This document shows positions 27,155 to 38,786 of a DNA stretch of 64,000 nucleotides, piece after piece; position 1 is the first letter of the stretch, and each line of letters begins with the position of its first letter. The translations under genes were made by a program, and so were the position numbers. This DNA is from Brachyhypopomus gauderio (lineage: Eukaryota; Chordata; Actinopteri; Gymnotiformes; Hypopomidae): contig NW_027506873.1 in NCBI RefSeq assembly GCF_052324685.1, positions 1,711,999-1,775,998 on the forward strand. The letters run 5' to 3'. The notes beneath the pieces were generated by a model. That model ran no database searches. It had not been told where the DNA came from and worked only from the letters and a program-made list of their open reading frames with translations.

Positions 27155-28715
27155 ATGAGCCTGTCGTTAAGGTAATGCTAGCTAAGAAAGTTCACAGGCA
27201 GTCAGCTAGACTTCGTTCATTTATGCTAGCAGCTACGCTAGCTGATTAGCTATTTAACGTTTATGCGACACAACCTTGATATCTGTCCAGATGTTAAAAT
27301 GAACGTTAGTTAGAAAATTAAAACGACTCCAAGGGATGATCGCATTAGGTTAACTAACTATCTAAAATGTAGGCAGTGGCTTTCTTCAGCTAACTTAGCT
27401 AGTTGTATGTTTTGGTCGAATGCGACCTTTACACAAAACACTTTTCCAGAAACGTGAAATAATATGTTTGATATTGGGTTTTAGAAACCTAGCTTTAAAC
27501 TACCTTGCCATGCCAGGCTGACCTGCAGGCGTACGTTAGTTAGCTGACTAAGCTAACGTTCAGCTGTTAGTCTTGTTGGTTGCTAGGGAGACGCATCAAG
27601 AAGCGATCTGAGCTAAAATGTTGTCCTGTTCCTCCCAGGAACGAACTATCGGCGGAGAAGAGTAAGAGGAAGAAGAGGAGAGAGCTAACGGATGAGCAAA
27701 AGGATGAGATAAAGGAAGCGTTTGAACTGTTCGACACCGACAAGGATAAGGAAATAGACTATCATGAACTAAAGGTAAGCGGGTGGGATGTAACGTGTCT
27801 TCTTAAGTGCAAGACATAAGTCTTTCTTAAGTCCTCTGGTACCTCTCTCTCCCTCACAAATATGTTTGTCTAGGTAGCGATGAGAGCTCTCGGTTTTGAG
27901 GTGAAGAAGGTAGATGTGTTGAACATTTTAAAAGACTATGACAAAAACGGCACAGGAAAAATAACTTATGAAGATTTCAAAGACGTTGGTAAGTTAACCT
28001 AAAATTCATATGGGCTCTCAACTACCACTTTTTGGATTAAAAAACGTGACGTTTCTTCATAGCATGTTGCAGGGAAGTTCTTGGATAAGTCCAGAACCGT
28101 AGGAGACATTGTGGGTCTGTCTTTGTCAGTGACTGACCGGATATTGGATCGGGACCCAAAAGAAGAAATCCTGAAGGCATTCAAGCTGTTTGATGACGAT
28201 GACTCGGGGAAGATCAGCCTGAGGAACCTACGCCGTGTGGCCAGAGAGTTGGGAGAGGATGTCAACGATGACGAGCTGAGGGCCATGATCGATGAGTTTG
28301 ACACAGATGGAGATGGAGAGAGTAAGCGTATGTAATTTGGTCAAGGGAGGAAGAGTACAATTTACTATGTTTGGTATGACTCGCTGAATGGAATATGATA
28401 CTTATGTAGTATGCAAGTTACCTCCCAAAAAATGAATGTTGCATAGTTACAGTGTGTGCGCGCCAATGTCCTTTACTCTTGGGGGTTTTTTGTTTTTGTT
28501 TTTTGTTTTTTTTTTCTCTCTCATTCATTTGCACACTGGGAAAAATGTGATCATGCAAAACCTTGTTAATTCTTACTAGCAGAGTAAGGATTGCAGGTTT
28601 ATCTGTCTTTTGCAGTGGACAAATTGAGTTCTGATGTATGAATGATCAAATGTGTAAATGTTTCTTTTCAGTTAATCAAGAGGAATTCATCTCCATTATG
28701 ACCGGAGATTCATGA
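27155..28715 (+). CDS. cetn3: Centrin-3 (five coding exons)
   Basis: Coding exons: 27155-27171, 27639-27774, 27874-27988, 28130-28321, 28672-28715 (TGA). All introns are GT-AG, and the product is 167 residues like human CETN3. It starts MSLSLR, then a basic stretch [10 protein letters not shown] (14-22), and four EF-hands: loops at 38-49 ([12 protein letters not shown]), 74-85, 111-122 and 147-158 (DTDGDGEINQEE). Loops 1 and 4 keep all usual calcium ligands; loops 2 and 3 lack the final Glu (Asp85, Asn122). The segment [20 protein letters not shown] and the end MTGDS separate it from centrin-1/2/4. Centrin-3 is a centriole and basal-body protein and a subunit of the TREX-2 mRNA export complex in vertebrates. 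An in-frame upstream acceptor before exon 4 could add 19 residues. Confidence 0.97.
27579..27592 (+). promoter_or_regulatory. RFX X-box-like motif in cetn3 intron 1
   Basis: GTTGCTAGGGAGAC fits the X-box pattern RYYNYY-N2-RRNRAC at every position. RFX factors control many centriole and cilium genes through such sites near the start of transcription, so the place, about 60 bases before exon 2, is suggestive. It is a motif match only. Confidence 0.4.
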
Positions 28716-29480
28716 AAACAACAGTGTGCTTGGGGAATTAAATTTAACGCCGTATATCGCCTGAAGAGAACTCCAGAGGAACTTGAAAAGATTTTATTCA
28801 TCACAGTAACATGATGTCTACTCAGCATAGTCCGCTCTGACAGCTACAGTGCTGAATGATATTAATAATTTTCCCATACTGACAGTATAGGACTTGTGAA
28901 CCATCATCACTTTGTGTTGATATTACAAGTTATTAGCATCATTAAGGCACTTTGCTATTCGATATTCCACAGTTCCATTTCAGAAGTTTTCACCTCCAGG
29001 TTTGCCACCCCACGACTACATTTGTGTATACTGTGAAGTAAATGAATTATGCAAAAGTAAAACAAATGGGTGGAATGACCCTTTAAACAAGGATTTATGG
29101 TACTTTGGTGTAACCCTCATAACTGGTGTCAGCATACACATTGTGTGAGGATATCACATACAAGATGTTTTATAACTGTCTTGCGTTTCTTTCACAGAAC
29201 ACTGAAGTAGCTTGTATTTTGTATATTATAGAACATTTGACTGTGTTATTTACAGCAGTGTATCTCAGCTTCCCTCCTGAGGACTGCCAGCACTGCATAT
29301 TTTAGATATCGCCCTTCTAACACTCCTGATTTAACTTGGGATGGATTCAACTATCCATGTCTGATCAGAAAAACATCTCAAATGAGCAGTTTTATGGGTC
29401 ACTAAGAGAGAGATGAGGAGACAATGATTTACAGTACATTTTTTTCTTTTTGTCATGTTGAATAAATATTAACATTTTAT
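28716..29480 (+). other. Probable 3' UTR of cetn3
   Basis: Non-coding sequence after the stop. The first AATAAA is at 29461-29466 (ttgaataaat), giving a 3' UTR of about 760 bases. Confidence 0.55.
29461..29466 (+). terminator. Putative polyadenylation signal of cetn3
   Basis: AATAAA followed within 40 bases by a GT/T-rich stretch (ttgtggttttttatg). Confidence 0.5.
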
Positions 29481-29615
29481 TTAGTTGTGGTTTTTTATGT
29501 TTAGTTGACTGGGTGTGTCATGAAACTGCCTATTCAGTCGCTCTTTTGTATCTAAGGATTTTCTACAATTGTTTTCCAAAAAAAAAATTGTGGTATTGTT
29601 ACTTTTTATTTTTTA

Positions 29616-29628
29616 CCACTAGATGGCG
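29616..29628 (+). promoter_or_regulatory. CTCF-like motif (plus strand)
   Basis: CCACTAGATGGCG matches CCASYAGRKGGCR at all 13 positions. It lies 150 bases after the cetn3 polyadenylation signal and points away from the minus-strand site at 26693. Confidence 0.55.
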
Positions 29629-29639
29629 ACTGTCCTTTT

Positions 29640-32600
29640 CTGAATCCCAAATATCCATGCTGAAAATTCACTGATCTTGGATCTCTCTGTTTTATCTTCT
29701 TTGACATATCTCAAGATGTTTATTTGAAGCTGATTAAATCTTTTGATTTATATCCAAAGACCTGTTAATTAGTAAGATACAATTGAGTAAGATACAGTTG
29801 TTACAGTAAAGGTAGCAAAAAATCATGTAGGTTTTTTACATTACAGCCAGAACTCTTTTTCAAAAATAAATTTTGACCACATTTACAAATTTTGATAAAG
29901 ATTAATAAAAGTGCTTGTTTATTTAGTCCTTTCATGAATGAAAGAGTTGTTGGATGTGGTGTTGTAGCTCCTCAGCAGTATGGTTTCTGTGTTATTGTTG
30001 CATGATGGCATTTGTGATCCCTTGAAAAAGTCACAAGGGAGTTCATACTTTACCCACTTTCTGCTCCACAGTGCCTGCTGTATATTCAATTATTTTCTAC
30101 TTAAATATAAAATTCCCAAAGGTTATGTGTTTTTCTATTCTAAATATCTTGGCAGTGTCACTTTGAATACTTCAGTTTAGTTGTTTAAAAAAAAAAATTC
30201 ATATATTTTAATAAATTTTTGTTTCAGTGGGTAAAATTCATGTTTCCTTCAATCGGAACAACTCATAAATTCTGATACATAGTGAAGCATTACTAGGTTT
30301 CAAGGTCTAAAGTAATGGGTAATATCATTCACAGATGCACACATGGGAGCTTTAAAGTGTTTAAGCTCGTTAGTGAATGAGATCACTCTTAAAACTGAAA
30401 TTATCTCAATCTGGTATATCAAACCTATTTTGACAAAATGACCAGTTAAATACAGCTAGATTGATCATCAGTGGCACAACACTCTTAAATGTCTTAAGAT
30501 CTTTAAGATGGATTACTTAGTTTACTTTGTTAATTATACACAGGAATCACTCAATAAAGAAGTCAATAGTGATGTTCGGGTTTCCTCCCTCTAATTTAGG
30601 GTTTGAGGGTCCCAGAGTAGCTGTAATTAGGAGCAGGCTTCACTTTGGAGTGTCTTTGGTTGAAACCGCTCAATCGTAGCCTCCAGTCGTGCCTCAGACA
30701 TTGCCTTACACATAGTAATTTAAGTAGGATAAAACTGTTCGTTAAAAAGTCTGTTGTATCCATCCATTTGAAGATATATTTATACAAGACATATGTTCCA
30801 GCATGTGCATGAAGAATAAAAGTCTATGTATTTCGGATGCCTAAACGTAGCTGGTTTCAACATTCTTTAGGGTATTTTGAAGCAATATAAAAGTATTTTA
30901 ATTTACCCTCTTCCAGCAAAAGCCCAGACTGCTGTTTGTACCAGTTGTTCATGGAGAGTGCACTTAAGATGTTTGTGGTCTGCATGGAGACATCAGTTTT
31001 CTTGTAGTCTTTCTGTGTTTCTGCTATGAGCACAGGATCCACACTCTCTGTACTTATATACTTGAATTGGTCATTTAAGTACATATAATTGAATTGATAA
31101 TATTAATGTTTTCAAGGTCAGCTTGGGAGAGTGTAACCATGTCTTCTTCACAATAACTCAACAACAGAGGACACAATACAAATGCAATTTTACATTTGTC
31201 CTTCCATCAACTTTAGCGTTCTAAGGAAGGTGAGCTCTCTCATAGGCCCATGGAAATAGGGGGAGTGACTGGGGTGGAGACTGGGAAGGGCCTTGAGATG
31301 ATGCTGTCCCTGGGCTATGGGAAGTGATTCAGTCTCCCGTCTTGGTCATTCCCATGAACCATAGGTTTTCTGGAGAAGGCCTTGGAGAGGTGACATCACA
31401 GGAATTTGTATGATTTTAATTAATCGGGATATTAATTGCATTTCTGAGTGAATTGCAAACTGGACTGCAGTCTCATAAGTCTCAAGTTTGCTTTTACTAA
31501 TTATATGCTAAAATCACCAATCTCATTAAAATCATAAAATAAATTGTTAGATAGTAGTCCCAGTGTTTCAAATCAGTTGCCATTTACGATTCTTCGTAAA
31601 TCTTAAAGCAAAGTCTTTTGAATTATTTATTACACTTACACTGCAGACACTACACTACACATTGGTCTTAAATTAATAATATGAGTGTGACTTTAAAGTT
31701 TATCAGTTTATTTAATGAGAATGTAAATTGTTTGACCATAGGAATACTGGCATAGTTAGCAATATGAATATAATTTAAAATAAACGAATGTCTAAAAATT
31801 TCAAACATGGAATTTCAAGTTCACCATACTCAACTTGAGTTCTCAGAATAAAATTTTTAAGTGTTTATGTTGTATGTAACTGAAACTGCTTATAGTCTGT
31901 CTCAAAGATATCCATGATTTGTAAGTGAACAGTGATCAGAAAGGTTAAGGTAATAATTAAAACAACCAAACAAAAGTAAATCAACAATGCTTTAGCTTAG
32001 CAGTTAATGTGATTTACAAAGCAACATGTTTGCTTGCTTTATATCCTGCTCCAAAACAATTGTTACTAAGCAACACTGGCCAAATGACGTATTGCAAACA
32101 GTTCACTTGGGTGTTACTTGGAACGTGCTAAGAGCAAGAGAGACAACCTGATGGACAAATTCACACAACAGCATAGAACTCCTCCTCTGTAGGTAAAGCA
32201 TGTGTGCCCCAGCCAATCTGTGCTTCTGAGCAGTTCAGGTGCATGAATGACATCCCTGTTCACATTTCACTATAGGTGTGGTTTCCAATATTCTGAAGAA
32301 GTGAACCACAATAATGAACCTGCTTTTCAATGATCATTTTGATGGGATCTTACCTTAATTCTAGATAAACACAGAAGAAATACTTCTACACAGACATATT
32401 TTATATGTCTACTGGCATTTCTAGAAGTGTCACATATCTAATCAAAGCTTTCCTGTTACTGCCCCCTGTATGTTGTCTTTTAAAGTAGTATAATGCTTAT
32501 AATTTCTCAAAGGAAAGTTTTTTAACCTTGCATGTTCATTAGGGTTACTACTGAAAGAAGAGGAATGAAAGAACATTTAGTGGTGTAGTTCAAGACCTGT

Positions 32601-34268
32601 AACCTGAACCACTTCCTTCAAATGGGTTCCATGGGTTACAAGCACAGGGCAATATACAAAAATGTCATTTTCTTGGCTTGAGCTCTTGTGTATGATGTGC
32701 TCAAACCTGGCTGACGAATTACAGAACTTGAGAAGATGCTATGAATGCTGTCTGGACCTTGTCCTCAGCTGGAGTTTCCATCTGTCACGTTTAGTGCTGA
32801 GGTTGGAATATCAAAGAGCCTTCTGAGATTTCTATCTTATGTATAACAAGGATTAGATGACCTTTGTCGTGGTATCCATCTAGAGCAGGTTGTGCTTCAA
32901 CCTTAGTACAATAGATCTGCAGTACTTAGCAGCATCTCATGCATCCCTATATCTAAGTACTCTTGACAGTGCATTAGTGTTAATGTTGTCATGGTATTGA
33001 CATTATTTTAGGTGAATATAAAAAAAGGTTTTTTAAATGAGCTGCAAACCACTGCACTGTTGAACTTACCCATGCATCCTTTAGTGAACAAATGGGCAAG
33101 TATCTCTTAAATATCTTTTAAGTATCTCGTAAATGCAAACATTTCATGTCATTTCAAAGACAAAATGTTGAGTCCATAAAAGCTGCAGTAATTTTATGTG
33201 TAAGCACAGTCAGCTTAGGTCTTTAACCGCATCCACAGCTGCCCAATCTGGGCTCAACTAGCTTGAAGACCAGTGGTCCAGTGCTTTAGATGAACAGGTG
33301 ACAGACACTGTTGCCAGTTGTAGGTATTTGTGTTACTGAGAAGGCAGGTTTCCTGCACATGCCTTCCACTTGGCATAGGGAATATCAGACCTTGCATGTT
33401 GAAGTACATACCAACGGGGACACCAGTGAAATTAAACATCACATAAAACAATACACCATTGGCAAAAATTTTTAATGTTCCAGTATTTTAAAAACCTGAA
33501 TTTTACCACTATGGCCATCTGGCTGGAGACAGAACCAGAACCAGTGTCAATGTCCCTATAGGTTCAAACAAATTCAAATGTATTCATCATAGAGAATACA
33601 GGAACAGAGCCAATTAAATGCTGTATAAGTGCATTACTGGAAGATCCAGGACATGCAGAAAAGTGAACATTTATGTTTGCAGCCTTAATTATGAATTTAT
33701 GAGACAGACTAAAGTAAATATCGTCCTTAAATTAATCAATGCTTTGTTCTCTAGAACTTTTGGATGTTTGCAATGCAGTTTTACAAGATTCCAGTAAAGC
33801 ATGTTTTGCAAGATTTTCCGCATAATTTTTCCATCTTGTTATGAATGGTTTAATTTGGAAATCACATTGTGGAGTACTGAACGCACACCATAACATGCAT
33901 TCAAAATGTGAAAGGTTTGGCTGATAATCTGAATGTTTTGCCTTGTTTCAGAACTGCACACTGGCGAATTAGTAACACTTTTAAAATTAACTGCACACTG
34001 AAATATAATGTGCAATGAAAATACCTGTTTATTTTTAGTATGATTATTAAAAGTTCTTTTCATTGCAAAGTATAAAATCAAGTGATAATTCCATGTGTAT
34101 TTTTTTTTCTTGTGGGCTATTGATATTTCCCCCCAGTAAGATTAAGCTAGTAAGTTTGACCAGTTTGGCCAAAATGAAATTTTGCTACTACCATGGCATG
34201 CCAGGCAACCCTGAAGAATCTAATCATAATAATGGAATTCTTCCACTATACAGAATACAGTATGCTGA
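29640..34268. other. Intergenic DNA between cetn3 and mef2c, part 1
   Basis: Long AT-rich unique stretch, notably poor in repeats compared with the rest of the window. No coding frame is convincing. Such a repeat-poor stretch near mef2c could hold conserved enhancers, but this cannot be judged without a comparison to other fish. Confidence 0.5.
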
Positions 34269-34270
34269 TA

Positions 34271-35500
34271 TACACAATATTGCCAAAAGTATTCACTCAC
34301 CCATCCAAATGATCGAAATCAGGTGTTCCAATTACGTCCATGGCCACAGGTGTATAAAATTAAGCACCTAGGCATGAAGACTGTTTTTGCAAACATTTGT
34401 GAAAGAATATGTCGCTCTCAGGAGCTCAGTGAATTCTAGTGTGGAACTGTGATAGGATGCCACCTGTGCAACGAATCCAGTCGTGAAATTTCCTCACTCC
34501 TAAATATTCCACAGTCAACTGTCAGCTGTATTAAAAGAAAATGGAAGTGTTTGGGATGACAGCAACTCAGCCATGAAGTGGTAGGTCACGTAAACTGACT
34601 GAGTGGGGTCAGTGGATGCTGAAGCACATAATGCGAAGAGGTCGCCAACTTGCTGCAGAGTCAATCACTACAGACATCCAAACTTCATGTGGCCTTTCAG
34701 ATTAACTCAAGAACAGTGCACAGAGAGCTTTGTGGAATGGGTTTCCATGGTTGAGCAGCTGCATCCAAGCATACATCACCAAGTACAATGCAAGCACACC
34801 GCCACTGGAATCTAGAGCAGTGGAGATGCGTTCTCTGGAGTAATCTAGAGCAGTGGAGGTATGTTCTCTGGAGTAATCTAGAGCAGTGGAGGTATGTTCT
34901 CTGGAGTAATCTAGAGCAGTGGAGGTATGTTCTCTGGAGTAATCTAGAGCAGTGGAGGTATGTTCTCTGGAGTAATCTAGAGCAGTGGAGGTGTGTTCTC
35001 TGGAGTAATCTAGAGCAGTGGAGGTATGTTCTCTGGAGTAATTAATTACGCTTCTCCATCTGGCAATTATGGTGTGGGGTTGTTTTTCAGGCCCCTTATT
35101 TCCAGTGAAAGGAACTCTGAATGCTTCAGCATACCAAGACATTTTGGACAATTCCATGTACCCAACTTTGTGGGAACAGTTTGGAGCTGGCCTCTTACTC
35201 TTCCAACATGACCGTGTGCACCAGTGCACAAAGCAAGGTCCATAAAGAGATGGATGGCAGAGTTTGGTGTGGATGAACTTGACTGGCCTGCACAGAGTCC
35301 TGACCTCAACCTGATCAAATGGGATGAATTAGATAAATTAGAGCGGAGACTGAGAGACAGGCCTTCTCGTCCAGCATTAGTATGTGACCTCACAAATGAA
35401 GAATGGTCAAAAATCCCCCTAAACACACCTAAACCTTGTGGAAAGCCTAGCTGCAAAGGGTGGACCAACATCATATTGAACCCGGATTAGGAATGATGCA
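34271..35500 (+). mobile_element. Tc1-like transposon relic with internal tandem amplification
   Basis: The left end contains attgccaaaagtattcactc, which I recognise as the terminus of a widespread teleost Tc1-like family. The body follows the family order: an HTH region (aatattccacagtcaactgt), a catalytic-core stretch around 34800-35060, and the segment DWPAQSPDLNLI near 35285, which holds a conserved Asp of the DDE triad. The right terminal repeat is missing, about 100 bases are deleted near 35070, and frameshifts are present. A 33-bp segment in the core is repeated seven times. It is inactive. Confidence 0.85.
34811..35041 (+). repeat. 33-bp minisatellite inside the Tc1 transposase, 7 copies
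   Basis: Units start at 34811, 34844, 34877, 34910, 34943, 34976 and 35009. In the transposase frame each unit encodes LEQWR[YC]VLWSN. The family normally has one copy of this peptide followed by the first catalytic Asp (WSDES-type); here the Asp codon is Asn in every copy. Confidence 0.95.
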
Positions 35501-35504
35501 GGAG

Positions 35505-36170
35505 AGTCAGACTGCGGAGGAACAGGCTAATCACCCTGTAAGTAGGAGATGTGAGGGAGGAGCCAGAGAACTATAAACAATCCTGGAGTCTCCAATGCCA
35601 GAGGTGAAGTGGCCAATCACAGCTCTCAGCACGACCCTGTATTTGCTTGTTACACAACTTTAAATATAAAAATACGATAGTTTCTTTGAACTCTAGGCAC
35701 TGTTTCCCTAAAGCATTGTGGTGTTAAAAACATGTTAAATGTGAAGAATGGTGTTCAGTGTGATACCTACTCTACTGATAAAGATGATTGTTGTCAAACA
35801 AGTTAAACAATTAAGTGAAGAAGTTTTTGTAAGTCTGTAGATGTCTTGTAGTGTCCCTGCTTTGTTTCAGAGACAAGTATGGAAGAGATATCAATCACTC
35901 TTCTGTGTTTTTCCCCAAAGAGTAAATTATTGTTCCAATTTTCTGGATTAATAATTAGTTTATTTAGTTTGTACCTATAATTGTCTCCAGAACAGAATCC
36001 ATTTTGTGTTCTTTTGAAAGTTTGGGAAATACTTTCATTTGCATGGCATCAATAGACCTGGGCATCCAGGGGCTATCAGCATAGGTCAAACATAATATTA
36101 CTGAATAGAAAATAGTAACGATTATAACGTCGAAAAACAGACAGCTATGGCAGCAGTCTGAGGAGGCCAT
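35505..36170. other. Unassigned intergenic stretch
   Basis: Unique sequence; no gene or repeat recognised. Confidence 0.45.
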
Positions 36171-36670
36171 GTACGGTCAACTGCCCAGTTAGCTGCTGGT
36201 CCATCTCCCAGTGCGCTGCAGCAGACTGATCACATCTCACTCACTGCGTTGCTGCGACCATTGCGAGGGTACCAAATGAACACGTAGAATTGGCAGCACT
36301 AAGCGAGGACACGTATATCGCTTCAGCAGGTATGCTTCTTTCACGTGATGATATATGGGTGGTCGACTGCGCTTCCGGTTACGTGTTGGCCCCACCCGGT
36401 GTCGCTGGTCCGTGAGCCTCTCGCGTGCACCTAATTTAGCGATAAACACGGCACTTCTTTAAAATGGTTGAATTTAAATGGAGACTAGTTGAGCAGGCAC
36501 GGCATTAATATTATTCCTCCATAAATGAACAAAGGTGAGGTGTCTCAGAAAATACTGGACGGCTCATAATTCACGGAAAGTGATTGGAAAACGAGAGGTA
36601 GTTTGTCGTAAGATGGAAAAGCATGCGGGGTCGCCAATAAAACGCCATCTTCTTGTCGGCCTTTCTTGTC
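36170..36670. promoter_or_regulatory. CpG-enriched stretch, candidate distal promoter
   Basis: CpG dinucleotides are visibly denser than in the flanks (for example gtcgactgcgcttccggttacg near 36362). A YY1-like site, AAGATGGCG on the minus strand, is at 36643-36651. There is no clear first exon or open frame. It could be a distal mef2c promoter or that of an unknown non-coding transcript. Confidence 0.25.
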
Positions 36671-37370
36671 TGCTTCTCAGCCTTAAATACGACAGTTCTT
36701 CAATGTTGAGAAGCTGTCCAGTACCTTGGGCAGCCAAGTGTGACGGTGGTCAGACTTTCGTTCACTTTTACTGCTTTTTCAGGCTTATGTCGTTGCACTG
36801 TCGCCTGTACAGTTTCGAAGAATACTTCTTAGATGAAAGCGCAAATATAAATGCATATGTGCTTTCGCCAAAAGCTCTGCGTGAATCTTAGCAGCGAAAG
36901 TATAACTGTGGCTTAAGTGAACAACTGCAAGCTGTAAAACTGTCGGTTGTACTGGCTTCCGCCCATCTGCAATTTAAGAGGCAAGAATCAGTATGTTGGC
37001 TGTGTTGCTTCAAAATGCATGTGTTGTGCATACCTGGTATTAAAGGCATCACTCACTTTTAATGATCAAAAACTAAATCTATATTAAATATTCTCAGAAG
37101 CCAACTGGAACTTACAAGAAACTATTTGAGTTTCATTTTAAATGTACATTTTAAAGAGCTCGAATTTCTGTGCTGTTATCCAAAGTAATCTAATTTAATA
37201 CAGTTGCGTATGAGCCATCTTTTCCTTTTGTCGAGGAAAATGTTTGAGGGCTTTACCAAGACCTGCACAAGGTCAGGGCTAACGTTCTGATGTCGATTCT
37301 AAAACCTGCATCAGACGATTGGAGGGCTGAGCACGGGAGAAAATAGGTGGATGACGAGTGTTGTGAAGGG

Positions 37371-37457
37371 TATAAAACTGAGTGGGTGGGCAATGCACAG
37401 CCTTTGAGTTGGCACATGCTCAGCTGTTCGAGACTCGGCCAATTTTCCAGCCAACAT
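37371..37457 (+). promoter_or_regulatory. TATA-type candidate promoter and short first exon
   Basis: TATAAAAC at 37371-37378 is followed about 25-30 bases on by a likely start, two E-box-like sites (cacatg and cagctg) at 37413-37425, and a strong splice donor, ccaacat|gtgagt, at 37457/37458. This arrangement would fit a distal 5' exon of mef2c or a separate RNA. The E-boxes would lie downstream of the start, so their role is unsure. Confidence 0.3.
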
Positions 37458-37717
37458 GTGAGTCATTCCGTAGAGATGCACCAGAAATAAACAGCCTCCC
37501 TGTTCTCCCCCAGTGACAGTCTAGTCCACACCCTCGCATGGTTTCTCTTCGGGGTGCTGGGTGTATGTAAGGCTAATGCTCTGGTTAGACCTTCAAGGAC
37601 AGGCATTGATCTGATGGCCCATATTATTTCTGTATCATTTTGTAACTACTTACCGGACAATACCTGTTTCAGGGGTGGCCAAGTTCTAAATATAGTCATG
37701 CCCATTTATAATCTACT

Positions 37718-37990
37718 GTACAAGTCTAAAGTTTGGACACACCTACACTTTGTTGTTGTTGTTTTACATTTTAGAAAAAACAGTAGAAGTTTCAAAACTT
37801 GGAAATAACACATATGTGTTTATGCAGTGTTAAATATTGAATGCTTCACCAGGAAGCATGTTGATGGTTCTATGGTTCTTCTATGGTTCTTCTGGCTTGC
37901 TCTGATAGATACACCCATAATACACTATACATTTTTGATATGTCCATCATAAGGTGGAGGAGTGGGGCTTTTCTACAATATTGTGGCACC
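37718..37990. mobile_element. Tc1-like transposon fragment
   Basis: The segment begins caagtctaaagtttggacac, a terminus common to a teleost Tc1-like family, and ends within a stretch of 200 more bases. Only part of the element seems present, without transposase. Confidence 0.45.
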
Positions 37991-37999
37991 AACAGTATG

Positions 38000-38780
38000 A
38001 TTGTGGTAAGACAGTCTGACTAGTTTGATTTTGCTGAGCTAGAGTGCCAGTTTGCCAGATATATATTTACCACCACAGTGGCACACTTTAAAGAGCAGCA
38101 TTGTCCTCAGAACAATCGCGGCCCACTATAGACTGCTGTCCTACTGTGAGCAGCCACCATGGAGCCAAAGAAGTGGGTTGTGTTTCTCAAACTTGTCCTG
38201 CCATCACAATAATACTCCCACACAATGGAAATGTGAAATATAGTTCATGGAACACATTTACTTGGCTGGAAACTCCACACAAAGTTCTGCTGAGATGAAA
38301 AACCTACATGTTTTTTTTTTTTTTTACAAATCAGACCTTCTCTTCTTCTTACTCTTAAACAGAACAAGCAATTATCTAGTTTATTATTATAATTATAATT
38401 ATATATTATATTTATCACATTATCTGATGGTGATGTGAAAGGGGAGAATGTTTTGTGGGATTAGTGTGAGTGCTCAGCTCCTGTTGTGATGCCTGGTTTT
38501 GCACTTCGGTCATTGGACTGGATTCACTCAGTAATCTCGTTTGTACCTCAATGGCAGTTCAGCTCTATTAAATTAAGTATTAAGATCAATCTGTTACTTC
38601 CTTACAGAAGGAAAGAGTTGTAGCAGGTTTACCTATTCAAGGCTATTCCAAAGCTATTATATATTTCCAGTGCTTTCTATTCTTTTCCAAACAAAACTGG
38701 AACTAACCTTTATCATAAAACTATAATTCTTTGAACAGCCTACAATTTTCAATGAGAATAGTTCAGTGTCTTTGTGGGCC
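38000..38780. other. Unassigned intergenic stretch
   Basis: AT-rich; contains a T13 run near 38311 and a TAT/ATT-rich part at 38375-38410. No gene recognised. Confidence 0.45.
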
Positions 38781-38786
38781 AAAAGG

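Noticed and set aside
36535..36891. A 118-codon plus-strand frame starting MRCLRKYW
   Set aside because: No family resemblance and many Cys and Ser in a random pattern; the CpG-rich region in front of it makes long chance frames more likely.
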